Source: Chloranthus sessilifolius (lineage: Eukaryota > Streptophyta > Magnoliopsida > Chloranthales > Chloranthaceae). Taken from it: a stretch of DNA of 64,000 nt. The stretch spans positions 18,291,366-18,355,365 of the forward strand of contig CM037587.1 in the NCBI GenBank assembly GCA_021018995.1. The letters are read 5' to 3'. Each line of letters starts with the position of its first letter. Position 1 is the stretch's first letter. This document shows positions 11,426-21,508 of this stretch, in pieces. The notes under the pieces are model-generated. The model did no database searches. It worked only from the letters and a program-made list of their open reading frames with translations, and was not told where the DNA came from. Made by a program: the position numbers and the translations under genes.

Positions 11426-12918
11426 ATTGAAGATAAAATAGAGGACTCCCTTATTAATACTAATCGGAATAAAGAACATCTTCAGGAGGACCCTTTGATT
11501 TCATTCAAAAATATGAGGACCAATTGGTCACTATGCTTGAGAGTGATACAACGAGCATTAAAGTAGTGCGAGTGCGAGGAAAAGAGGAAATGGAATGAAA
11601 CGATACTTATGTTGAGGAGGAAATTGAGAATCAAAATGAGATGAGAGAGGGAAAAAATGACACCCTTAATGAACCATTGAAAGCTAATCTACCCAGCTTG
11701 ACCGACGAGTTTGACAAGTGGATGTTAGTTGAATATCCACTCTTAGAATGCTATGATGAAAGAGATATAATATTTTCTAATAATGTGAATTCAGTTTGAG
11801 GGAGGAAAATGAATTTCTAAGTTGTTGCCCATTTGTTGAATATATAAACAATCAACAAAAGACCCAAAAGAGGCTAATGAGTTTGAATATGAAGTGCGGT
11901 TTTGGGAATGTCAAGTACAGGGTAGGGATTAAAAGGTTAGAGAGAGATTATAGTGGTGAAACGTGGGCACAACATGGGGTTGTAGCCAAGTCCAATACAG
12001 GGACTATTAAATAAATCAATGGTCATTCTTAGAAAAAATTTCATGAAGATTTGGGATCCTGGTGGACTCAAAATGAGTTTACACCTTATAAATTAATTTC
12101 ACTATTTTCCTTTCAAAAAATAAATAAATAAATAAACCAAAAAAAAAATTGATGGCTAGATACATTTATTTTTATAATTGATTATGATAGTGTTATGCTA
12201 GTAATGAAAATTTCCTCTCTACTGTTGACATTTTTATTTGTGTGGTGAGGATGCTTGGATAGACTGATATATTTTTATGCAGGTTTGGGAGAGATTTTCC
12301 TATCTCTCCCTTTTCCATATGCTATCAAGTCATTACTCCATGTATGTTCTGTCACCTTACTCTAATATTTTGTTTATTGTCAACAATGAGGACATTGTTC
12401 AATTTAGGTTTGGGGGTGTAGTTTCTGTTATACTATTATTTTGTACCCTTAAAACCAAATTTACAAAAATAAAATAAAAATTGGAGCTATCACACATATT
12501 ATTTTGTGATAGTTTTTAAACTTTAGTTAATGATACATGTGAATTTAATTTTGAGAATATCAATGTCATATTTTGATTAATTATATATAAGATGAAGAAA
12601 TTTAAGGTGATAATTTGAGGATGACTCTGAAATTCATGCTTAGATACTTTTTGTACTTATACCATTCTAGGATCTAGAAAGCTAGGAACCAATTTGAACT
12701 TTGAATCTTAGGCTCTTAGTAGAGACTAAACCTGGTAAGCTTTAGAGCTAATTTCCCGTCTTTGATGAGTGCTTATATAAACTCGGAGTTATCTTTGAAT
12801 ACGATTTTCATAATCTCATACATTTTGCTTTGACTTGTGACTTTGCACACCATAAAATTCATATCATTGTGTTAGAACATATCGTATATTTGTTTAAGGC
12901 AAATGGGCAAGGTTAACA
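11426..12918 (+). mobile_element. Athila-like element, non-coding 3' part with PPT-like site
   Basis: No coding domain can be followed; short frames such as 11796-12014 have no recognisable motif. Near 12376-12420 the sequence AATGAGGACATTGTTCAATTTAGGTTTGGGGGTG resembles the block that precedes the 3' LTR or 3' UTR in Athila/Tat-type elements. The remainder to 12918 is AT-rich and featureless. It is cut by the composite insertion at 12919 and resumes at 16017. Confidence 0.5.
12914..12918. repeat. Left target-site duplication TAACA
   Basis: TAACA directly precedes the TG end of the composite insertion; the same five bases follow its other end at 16012-16016. Confidence 0.7.
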
Positions 12919-13589
12919 TGTGACGACCTAGACCACATGCCACAATATCGTCTGGTTCTGCGCTTAGGTCCCCGTCCCGATTTTGTTTTTGGCATGGGCT
13001 TAAGTCCCCACCTAAAACGTGTCATGAAACGTAGCATCTACAATCACATATAGCCGAGGGTCAGGACTTTCCCTATCTGATGTGGGATTATTACAATCCC
13101 CCCACCTTATAGAAGAGCCGTCCTCGGCTCTGATACCATTTTGTGAAGACCCAGACCCACATGCCACAATATTGTCTGGTTCTGGGCATAGCTCCCCACC
13201 ATGGTTTTATTTCTGGCATGGGCTTAAGTCCTCACCCAAAATGCATCATGACATGTAGCGTCCACAATCACATATAGCCCAGGGTCAGGACTTTTCCCTA
13301 TCCGATGTGGGACTATTACAATCCCCCCACCTTATAAAAGAGCCGTCCTCGACTCTGATACTATTCTGTGACGACCCAGACCCACATGCCACAATATTGT
13401 CCGATTCTAGGCTTAGGTCCTCGCCTCGGTTTTGTTTTTGGCATGGGCTTAAGTCCCCACCCAAAACGCATCATGACATGTAGCGTCCACAATCACATAT
13501 AGCCCAGGGTCAGGACTTTCCCTATTCAACGTGGGATTATTACAATCCACCCACCTTATAGAAGAGTCGTCTTCGACTCTGATACCAAC
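12919..13589 (-). mobile_element. Tandem TRIM array: three 178-bp LTRs with 46-bp internal regions
   Basis: Three near-identical LTRs occupy 12919-13095, 13142-13320 and 13367-13544. Each runs TGTGACGACC... to ...GGGATTATTACA on the plus strand. Between and after them are internal segments of only 45-46 bp (13096-13141, 13321-13366, 13545-13589). Read on the minus strand each internal segment starts with a tRNA-Met primer site (TGGTATCAGAGC, e.g. 13138-13127) and ends with a purine tract (AAGGTGGGGGGAT) right before the next LTR. That is the anatomy of a TRIM/SMART-type miniature LTR retrotransposon, present as a head-to-tail array. No coding capacity. Confidence 0.88.
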
Positions 13590-16011
13590 TGTGACAACCC
13601 GGATTTCAACACCCCAAAACCTGTGCCATCGACATGACCCTCAAGGCCGTGCCCCATACATAAGAACGAAACATTGGTATATCCACACAATTTTACAGTA
13701 AAACATATCCTAAAGAAATTATAGAATTAACTCTCCAGTTCTATAATATAAGTCAGAACACATAACACAAAAGGTAGTTCTGATCTCATACCACTGCATG
13801 AGCAAAAGAACCAACCCGAACCATCAGTGACGACTCAGCAGTCACCTTGGATTGTTCGCCAAAAGAATGTCTTGTTTTAGATTACATTTTCTCAAAATAG
13901 GGCTGGATATACCAACCCGTACAACTTTTTTCACAAAAATTTATCAAAGTACGTAGAGGCTCCTCTAGAAGAAATCCTCAGAAGGGGGCTCTGACTCCTC
14001 CCCAGGCACATAATCTGAATCCTCCGGATCAACGTCTCCCAAAGCAGCAGCAGCAACTAACACCGGACTTGCGACATATAGTCTAACGAGTGAGCTACAT
14101 CATAGCTCAATAGGAAAATACTGAATGAACATATAAATCTATCTTACTCACATATATTCCATGACATTTAGAAATATGATTTATCAATAAAAATGGTTAG
14201 AAAACAGTTTAAGTTACTGAAAGCATGAACTGAATACATCTGTTACTCTACATGTGTTTATTTGTTCTCAATTTTGTTCACCTAGGCCAGAAGATCTATC
14301 TTAAAACTTAAATCAATAACTTAAATAATCCTCGATGCACTATAGCCTCGAGCCCCGATGGAATACCCACCATTGTTATCTAATCAGACTAATTTTTATT
14401 CATTTTTCGTTCATGTAATACTACCCAGGTCCCTTCCTCATAGGCGACGGGGCATAAAGCTCACATACATCCCTAGGATGTCATACTGGCGTACGGATTG
14501 GCCGCCGTACCGGTCACGGATATCCTATCGAGTCAGTCACGGGTATATCGCCGTGTCAGTGGGGTATTCACCAAACCTTAAATCAATTGTGCAACTGCAT
14601 ATAGTTATTCACCGTGTGATTGTGCTAAACATAGTATTTTTGGCCTATTCAATTCTCGTTTAATTAACTTCACATTACTCGAATGTTCACGATTTTTCAT
14701 ACATCCCTGGGATGTAACCAGCTCATATACATCACTCAGATGCCCTTATAACAGTCACACCCCCTTGGGATGTCACATACTCATAGCATACTTATTTCCT
14801 TACTTTGTGTTCACCCACACACACTTTAATTTCACATGTTCGACTACTTTTCAAGAAAAACATGTGCATCTCTATACTCTCAACACATAACTATTTATTT
14901 TCATATCACTACATACATGCTATTGTAATTAAAGTACATGTTCAAGGTATTCCCTACCTCACGCGTTTGAATTCCCAAGCGTCAAGGTCCATAGTTGCTT
15001 CCCATGCTCGTATTCAAGTGTTCAACCTAAATTACATCATATCACATGCAAAGCATCAAGAACGATGCGTAAAAGAAGGTACAAGGTCATCCCAAAATGC
15101 CAAGGTCCAAAACAAAACTCACTCATAAACTATCAAAATCGATTAATCGATCCCAATATCGATTAATCGAATTTCCAAAATCGATTAATCGATCACAAAT
15201 CGATTAATCAAAATTCTGAAATCAATTAATCAATCCAAAAATTGATTAATCGATTTTCCCAGACTCCTCATTTTCCAGTCACTGGGAGTACCCAGATGAT
15301 TAATCGATTTCAAATCGATTAATCGAAATAAAAAATTGATTAATCAAAATTTAATTTGATTAATCAATTTCGTGCTTCTGTGTCCAGATTTGTATTCTGT
15401 CAAAAATTAATTAATCGGTTTTAAATTCGATTAATCGAATTTGACAGAAACCCAGCCAGCCCTCTTCAGGCATTTCCTCTAGCTTTGTTGTCTCTCCATT
15501 TTCTCTTTTTTTTTTCTATTTCCTTAAATTCTTTAATAGCTCAATAATATAATCATCAAATTACCCATGTCATTATTTACAAAGATCTTACCTCAATTCC
15601 AAGTATGGGTGATTCAAGGGTTTGCCTCCAAGAGCTAGGGTTCTTAACTTGATTCCTTGAATCCACACGCGTTACCGTCGTGATTAATGGCTCAAATATG
15701 GCTTCAATCTGTAATTCCACATAAAATCTCTTGCATTTACTCCTTCCTCCTCAATCTCTCTCTCTCTTCATAAATCTTAACCACCCACCAAAGCCAAAGA
15801 GAAATAACTTCTCTTACACATTAACTTCGGTACAAGGCATACACACCCATAATAGGTGTATGTGACTTTATAATGAAATCTAACACCACATTCACATCAA
15901 ACCTAATTTAACCTAAGTCATCAAGTTGACTTCCACTTGGTTTCACCAGTGACCAGATGAGCACACATTCTGAGGACACTATTTAAAACCCAAATTTTTG
16001 GGGATGTTATA
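13590..16011 (-). mobile_element. 2.4-kb Tekay-type LTR joined to the TRIM array (LTR B)
   Basis: An LTR of the same family as 7028-9394. The plus-strand left end TGTGACAACCCGGATTTC and the following ATGACCCTCAAGGCCGTGCCCC align with it; the right end is CCAAATTTTTGGGGATGTTATA. In minus orientation it runs directly into the primer site of the last TRIM internal segment (13587-13576) rather than into its own gag. It contains palindrome array C and no credible gene. TAACA flanks the combined TRIM plus LTR block. Confidence 0.8.
15136..15441. repeat. Palindrome array C, core ATCGATTAATCGAT
   Basis: About a dozen copies or near-copies of TCGATTAATCGA, e.g. 15138, 15157, 15180, 15199, 15309-15324 and 15427-15440, plus A/T variants (ATCAATTAATCAAT). 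It lies 570-875 bp from the LTR start on the minus strand, almost exactly where array B lies in LTR1, but the central CCGG is replaced by TTAA. Confidence 0.88.
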
Positions 16012-16016
16012 TAACA
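16012..16016. repeat. Right target-site duplication TAACA
   Basis: TAACA follows the right end of LTR B and matches 12914-12918. Confidence 0.7.
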
Positions 16017-16565
16017 TCTTTTGCGGACATGATTGAAGGCCATCTTTGGCTCCTTTGTGCTTAAAATGCCCCACCTCATTAAAATTTATCCATCTAGTAT
16101 CCCTTTGAGCTTATTGAAAAATTTGCTTTTATATATTCTTTGATAAGCCATGTTAACATTTACCCCTTCACCATTTACAAAAATTCAGCCTTGTCTTTCT
16201 TATTTATGAGAAATTAGGAACAAGGGATGAGAATGAATGAAAACTGAGTAAAGGGAGAGATACCGAGTTGTGGTGTTTACTAAGAGTGTATGACAGAAAT
16301 ATGAAAAAAAAGGAAGAAAAAAAAAATGGAAAAAGAATGAAAAATATGAGGTGCTTCAAGAAAATGAAATTCAAAAGAAGAAAAATGAGTGAGAAAAGAA
16401 AAGAAAGTTGAGAAAAATAGAAAAATATTGAGAAAGATAGCGAGAGATTAGGAAAGAAGGGAAATAGAAAAATTAGAAGTTAGTTCCTTGTTTAATTTCT
16501 CGAAAACTTTAAATCTCAACTTCCCTTTCTTTCTTACCCATACCTGAGCCCCATTACAACCCTAC
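16017..16565 (+). mobile_element. Athila-like 3' UTR resumed
   Basis: No gene. A purine-rich stretch (16290-16480, AGAAAAATGAG-type) is followed by CTGAGCCCCATTACAACCC near 16540, a phrase common in the 3' untranslated part of Athila-like and LARD elements. It continues the sequence cut at 12918. Confidence 0.5.
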
Positions 16566-16828
16566 TGTGCAACCATGGATTTTTATCAAATCCGTCGCGA
16601 CGATGCGCTCATGTGAAAAATAAAGAGTCGCCACCCAGAGCTTTTGGTGTCCCAGGAAGCCTAAATCAATATTAAAAGCATCGAATTGCAAAAATATTAT
16701 TTTAATTCACTAGTCTATGCCAAAGGCTCTTAGGTAGGGGCTTCGATTATCGATTGGGAAGGTATTAGACACCTGATCAACCCGCTCATAAGCGATCTCT
16801 ACTATGGTCGGGTCTATGTGGGGCCGGT

Positions 16829-16831
<3 letters not shown>

Positions 16832-16907
<76 letters not shown>
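16832..16907. repeat. AT dinucleotide microsatellite in LTR alpha
   Basis: Perfect (AT/TA)n over about 76 bp, absent from the equivalent place in the LTR at 44546, so it expanded in this copy. Tyr-Ile ORFs over it are artefacts. Confidence 0.95.
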
Positions 16908-16911
<4 letters not shown>

Positions 16912-17758
16912 AGCAAAATGAGCGGCCCTTCCCCTTGCTCGAAGGCATACCGATCCTATTGAGCCCTTCCCGTTTGCCAAAATTTGGGCAGCGTAACGGC
17001 TCAATTCTAGGATAGAGGAAAAGCCAAAGAAGGTAGAAGAATAAAGGGGAGGCCCAGAGCTCTCGGGCCCTTGTAGCACCGATGTGGTCCTTCGTGCGAG
17101 AGCATTGCCGGTGAACTTCCGATAGTAAACGGGTTAGGAGAAGGGTTCTAATTTTTAAGGCTTGGTGACTAAGAGGTAGAGGAAGAAGGCTAGGGGTAGT
17201 TCTAGCTAAATTTCAAAGATTGATGGTGGAAAATGAGGTTTAAAGGGCAAATATCAATTCTAAAATTTGTATGGGATTGGTGTACCAAAGGGTGGAAAAG
17301 GTTTGTCTTAATCTTTTCTCATTTTTGGAGTTTTTTTCAAGCCCTAAACAAGGGGGGGTGGCTCTCTATTTATAGAGGAAGGGGTGATTAGTGAAGGGTT
17401 AAGTCACTAATAGGTTTAGAAATTAGGTAATGGGCAATCTAAGGTTTTTGGGGTTTTCTAAAGTTTGGAGAAGAGGGATTTGGATTTAATGGTAGATGAT
17501 AGGGTGGTGACTTGAATGACAAAAAGGTGAAAATTTAAGCTAATAGGGTCACTAGGGTCCTAAAGAAACACACCCCAGACTTTGGGATGGTTCATAAGTT
17601 AAACCCCCAATGTTAATTTTAGCCATTTTTTGAAGAAAAACCAGGCCCAAACTATTCAAAGTTGAAGACCCCCAGCCCGGTTTTACAATTTTCTGCACAA
17701 ATCGACGATTGGCAGGCCTACATGCGCATTGTCAAACAAACTGGAGAGCCAAATTGCT

Positions 17759-17878
17759 CTGGTGCAACTATTAGCTGCACCAATGCAAAATGCCCCAACA
17801 GTATATTGGTGCAACTAATAGTTGCGCCAACTTTAAATCTGACATTTTTTACCTGCCGCATGTATTAGTTACGCCAAT
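17759..17878. repeat. Palindrome array E, core GTGCAACTAATAGTTGCGC
   Basis: Two clear copies (GGTGCAACTATTAGCTGCACC at 17761 less its last base, and TGGTGCAACTAATAGTTGCG at 17806) and one decayed copy (CATGTATTAGTTACGCC at 17859). It lies at the junction between inverted LTR alpha and the leader of the plus-strand gag. Same core as arrays J and K. Confidence 0.85.
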
Positions 17879-17879
17879 A

Positions 17880-18268
17880 TTGTTCTGAACAACCCAGACC
17901 GATTATGTGGCCTTTTACACATCCCGAGTCCCCCGATTAGTGTCTTAGGGCCTTTGTTTAGGCCCCGCCATCTCTAACACCAAATACCCCCCGCCGATCA
18001 AAAGAAGGTAACTTTTTTTTGACTCATTACGGGGGATCGGATCATTTGCCTTAATTTATATGCCTTCAATAGATCAAGGGTCCTCCTTTGATTCTTTCGA
18101 AGTGTGTTAGAATCATCGCCGCGGGTCCTAATGTAGGGTACAAAAGCCACCCGAGAAGGGAACTCCAAGGCCTTGGAACCTTTGTTTTACAAAAAAATTC
18201 TTCCCAAAAACAAAAATTAATTAAAAATTAAAAAACCTAAAAACTAGAGTTATAGTGGTGCCAGCACA
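17880..18268 (+). promoter_or_regulatory. Leader upstream of Tat gag Z
   Basis: No ORF. The segment with CCCCCGATTAG, GATCAAAAGAAGG and GGGGGATCGGATCATTTGCC matches the leader of element X gag on the minus strand (40090-39930), where CCCCGATTAG, AGTCAAAAGAAGG and GGGGGATCGGGTCGTTTGC occur in the same order. This is therefore the conserved 5' leader of a Tat gag, with a palindrome array at its upstream edge in both copies. Confidence 0.65.
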
Positions 18269-20684
18269 ATGGCATCATCTTACCTTCCATCATCTCGTAG
18301 GGGAAGGAGGAAAGTTTTCGGGCCTTATCCAAGACACTCATACCCAACCCGATACCGAGACATGTCGTGGGTAGTGGACCCGGCTTATGCCGATCCCGAT
18401 TCATCCCCGCCACATTCTCCAACCCATTCGGGAGAAATCTTAACCACCATCCCCCTCACCCAATCACCCTTTGCCATCTCCGGCCCCTTTGGCGCCCCTA
18501 TTTTCCCACCACCACTTCCCAAATTATCCAATATCCCCTCCCCCCCAATTCCCCATCTTTTGCCCAAACCAAGCCCATTTTCCCTCCCTTATCCATGCCA
18601 AACCCATCCCACTTTCCATCCACATCCATGACAAATCAACCCCATCCTCCACCCGCATCCATTCCAAGCCCAACCCAATTCTCCCCATCCACATCCATGC
18701 CCCACTTTCCGTCTTCCCCATATAGGCCAGATCCACCCTCATTTACCTGTCACCTCCACCTTATCCAACCCCCCACAAATCCTCCCATCTACCCAAGTCA
18801 TGCCCGATTTTATCGGGACCATGCTCCATTTACCCACCACATCCACCCCATCTACATCTCATCACCCCTTAAATCCACCATCTCCATCCAACCCTCCTTC
18901 CATGACCATGATGGAGGAGATGTTGCAAGCCTACTCCATGTGGAAGGCTTCCCAAAATGCCTCCTCTCCTCCACACCCCATATCCATGAATCCATCCCAT
19001 ACCCTAGTCAATCTTCATGCCTCACTCTCCCATGACCCCCATCAACCCCCCATCATCCACAACATCTAAACCCCCACTTCCCACATGCCCCAAGGCCCAT
19101 TGGCCTAAGCCCCCATTTCCCACATAACCCAAGGTCCATTGGCCCAAATCACCACTTTCCACATGCCCCAAGGCCCATTGGCCCAAAACCCAACCACCCA
19201 CACATATCGAGGGCCCATTGCCCTAACCCACCAAGGGCCCATGGCCTAAACCCATCAAGGGCCCATGGCCCAAACTCACCAATGGCCCATGGCCCATACA
19301 AAACCCAACGAATCAAACCCACGTACCCTAGACCTAGACCCACCAAGGGATCATGGCCCAGACCCACCAAGGCCCAATGGGCCAGATCCATCAAGACCCG
19401 ATGGGCCAGACCCACCAAGGGCCCATGTCCCAAACCTATCATGACCAAGGCTTTGTGGCCTAACCCTCCCAAGGTTTTATGGCCCAAACCCAAGCCCAGC
19501 CTAACCCTGGAGCCTCACATCCATACCCATCACAATTTTCCCAAAATCTCACCCATTCACAACTTTCACACCCAGGTCAAATCCTAACCATACCTTAAAC
19601 CCAATTTCCCCATGGCCCCACACCCCAAGGCCATCTCCAAACCTACCCCCATGCTCAATGGTCTCACCAGGCCCCACTCCAAAATCTAACATCCACTAAT
19701 CCTATCACCCAACAAACCTTCCCCCATCCCTAATGGGCTCACCCAACCCCCACTCATGTCATCCCCACCCAGTCCATGCAACACCAGCATGAGAATCCCA
19801 CCCTCACTGCGCACTATGTCGACAAGTAGTATGAAGAGGATGAGATCAGGAACAATGGATCCTATGTTGGGGCATTGACCAGCCTTAACCCACCCCAATC
19901 ATTTCCCCCTAGCACAAAGTGAAATCCAACCAACTACGGAGAAAACAAACCCCATATCTAAGGAGTCAGAGCAGCTAAAAGAATAGTTGGACAAGATACA
20001 AAAGTAGTTGATGAAAATGGGTGGTGCTAAAATCCACGCCACAGACTTTACATATTTGTGCCTATTTTTTGTGGTCCCCCGACCCTTAAAATTCAAAATA
20101 TCGGCTTTCGACAAATACAACGATTTCGACAATCCTATTGCACACCTCAAGTTCTATTGTGGGGACATGTGCCAGTACAAGGGGAGGAGAGACTGCTAAT
20201 AAAAGTGTTTCAGAAGAGTCTGGCGAGTTTGGCCCTGAGATGGTTCACATCCTTGGAACTATCCATGATGAAGACGTGGAAAGATCTGACCCACCTATTC
20301 CAAGATCAATATGTCTACAACATAGACATTGAGCCCCGCAAGTCAGATCTAGCCCGATTGAAGCAGAACTCCAATGAAACCTTACGTGATTACTTAGGGC
20401 ATTGGAGAGCGCTGGCAGCTCAAGTCAGAAACTGGATACCTGACGGCGAGCAGATAGAAATGATCTCAAAGAATACCGTGCCAGTGATCTCAGATTTTCT
20501 TATATACCAGCAGCTGTCTAGTTTTGTTGACTTCAAAAGGAACGCCAACCGCTGTGAGGACGCCATCAGAGAAGGGCAGTTGAATAAGAATGCATTCGAG
20601 GGGCCCAGTGGGGTTAGGAGATTTACCAAACATAAGAATGATAGGAGGACAGGGGTAATCCTCCATCTAAGGTTTAGCAATTAG
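18269..20684 (+). pseudogene. Tat-type gag Z (Pro-rich N-terminus plus capsid core)
   Basis: ATG 18269 starts MASSYLPSSRRGRRKVFGPY, alignable with the start of element X gag. A long Pro/Ser/His-rich region follows (to about 19070, including a conserved MEEMLQAYSMWKASQ motif). Between about 19080 and 19480 degenerate repeats of the type GPWPKPTK are seen. The capsid-type core begins near 20010 and contains FKISAFDKYNDFDNPIAHLK, a frameshift near 20190, then LLIKVFQKSLASLALRWFTS, DQYVYNIDIEPRKSDLARLK and LGHWRALAAQVRNWIPDGEQ. It breaks off at 20684 where LTR beta begins. No PR or RT follows. Confidence 0.85.
19080..19480 (+). repeat. Degenerate 27-30 bp repeats coding GPWPKP-like units
   Basis: Repeated GGCCCATGGCCCAAACCCACCAA-like units (shown shortened: GGCCCATGGCCCAAACC) inside gag Z. 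The equivalent part of gag X (about 38430-38760, minus) has PKILKAHGPKPKP-like units. The repeat explains the long, glycine-rich antisense frames there. Confidence 0.8.
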
Positions 20685-20711
20685 GTAATCCTCCATCTAA
20701 GGTTTTCTGGG
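20654..20711. repeat. 29-bp direct duplication at the gag Z / LTR beta junction
   Basis: GGTAATCCTCCATCTAAGG occurs at about 20654 and again at about 20683, period 29 bp, exactly where the plus gag stops and LTR sequence begins. It may be a junction duplication. Confidence 0.8.
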
Positions 20712-21508
20712 TTTTTAGGGTCCTAGGGGTTTGGGAAACTGATTTCAATGGTAGATGATGGGGTGAGACCATGGGTGACTTAAGGGTTGCCAATAAGCTC
20801 AAAGGGGGTGCAACCAACCTTAAGACACCCACCTTAACCAAGGGGATGGTCAAAGGGTTAAACCAAATGGAGGAAATTTGAGCATTTAATGACAGATACT
20901 GTAGTCAAGCTGGGCATATATATTACATACGCCCAGTTTATGCACAGTAATTTTCATGAAAACCAGGGGGAATCTGAGAAGATGGGTGCCCGTGGTGGGC
21001 CTTCCTATGCTGGGCGTATGTATTATATACCAAATTTGGCCCAAAAAATGCCAGGCCTATATAATACATACGCCTGACCAAACTAGGGCCAAATTTGCTG
21101 GGCATATGTAATACATATGCCTAAGTAAAAAGTCATGATTTTATGTGGACTTTCATTCGGCCATAGCTTTCGAACCACAGATCCAAATTAGGTGATCCTT
21201 GGCTCGTTGGATAGCTGGAGAAGTCCTCTTACCAACAGTATAGGGCTCATCCTCAGCAGTGGTTTGTATAAAAATTCGCAGCTCTCCTCCCATCAAATGC
21301 TCAGAAGGGTTTAAGTTGAGTCCGGGAAGGGATCCTAGGGTTTAGGGGTGATTTCTAAGGGTTGGGGGAATGGTTCTAATGGTTTTTAGGTGATTCCTAA
21401 AGGTCTGGATAGATTACCAAGGGTTCAGGGGTGCCATCGGAAGCACAGGGGTGCATTTCTCCCAGAGTACAGAAAGATCGGGCCTTGGGCCGAATTTTAG
21501 TGTCTACA
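20690..21508 (-). mobile_element. Truncated 3' LTR of element X (LTR beta)
   Basis: On the minus strand the LTR starts at 21508 with TGTAGACACTAAAATTCGGC, matching TGTAGACACCTAAATTTAGC at 44546. A purine tract (AAAGAGGGGCATC, 21521-21509) precedes it, as expected for a PPT. It ends at about 20690 at a point equivalent to about 17430 in LTR alpha, so promoter, R and U5 are missing. It contains palindrome array F. It sits beyond the 3' UTR of element X and is best read as its 3' LTR. Confidence 0.75.
20910..21122. repeat. Palindrome array F, core GCGTATATAATATATACGC
   Basis: Four copies: GGGCATATATATTACATACG at 20912, GGGCGTATGTATTATATACC at 21012, GGCCTATATAATACATACGC near 21054 and GGGCATATGTAATACATATG near 21100. 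It lies in U3 of LTR beta. The centre and arms are the same as arrays G, H and I, and unlike arrays E, J and K. Confidence 0.85.

Larger units (their letters stand above)
16566..17880 (-). mobile_element. Tat-type LTR alpha (inverted, U3 incomplete)
   Basis: On the minus strand this segment matches the LTR at 44546-46102. Shared landmarks are the end GGTTGCACAGT, CGTCGCGACGATGCGC near 16600, the GGCGACTCTTTA-type block near 16630, ATCGATAATCGAAGCCCCTACC near 16750 and a TATA box (TATAAATA on the minus strand, 17374-17367) followed by AGAGAGCC. It contains a 76-bp AT run. Upstream of the TATA box is array E. The first approximately 420 bp of U3 seen in the other copy is absent; instead the sequence passes into the leader of a plus-strand gag. 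Confidence 0.75.

Noticed and set aside
12919..13589. Cassandra-type TRIM carrying a 5S rRNA promoter
   Set aside because: I looked for the conserved 5S box sequences in the 178-bp LTRs and did not see them.
8535..15441. The clustered palindromes as CRISPR arrays
   Set aside because: Motifs are 12-14 bp, imperfect and irregularly spaced, with no constant-length spacers; they are inside plant LTRs.
16710..17079. Minus-strand ORFs rich in Tyr-Ile
   Set aside because: They are translations of an (AT)n microsatellite.
18524..18742. Minus-strand ORF with Gly/Trp/Met bias
   Set aside because: Antisense shadow of Pro-rich gag Z.
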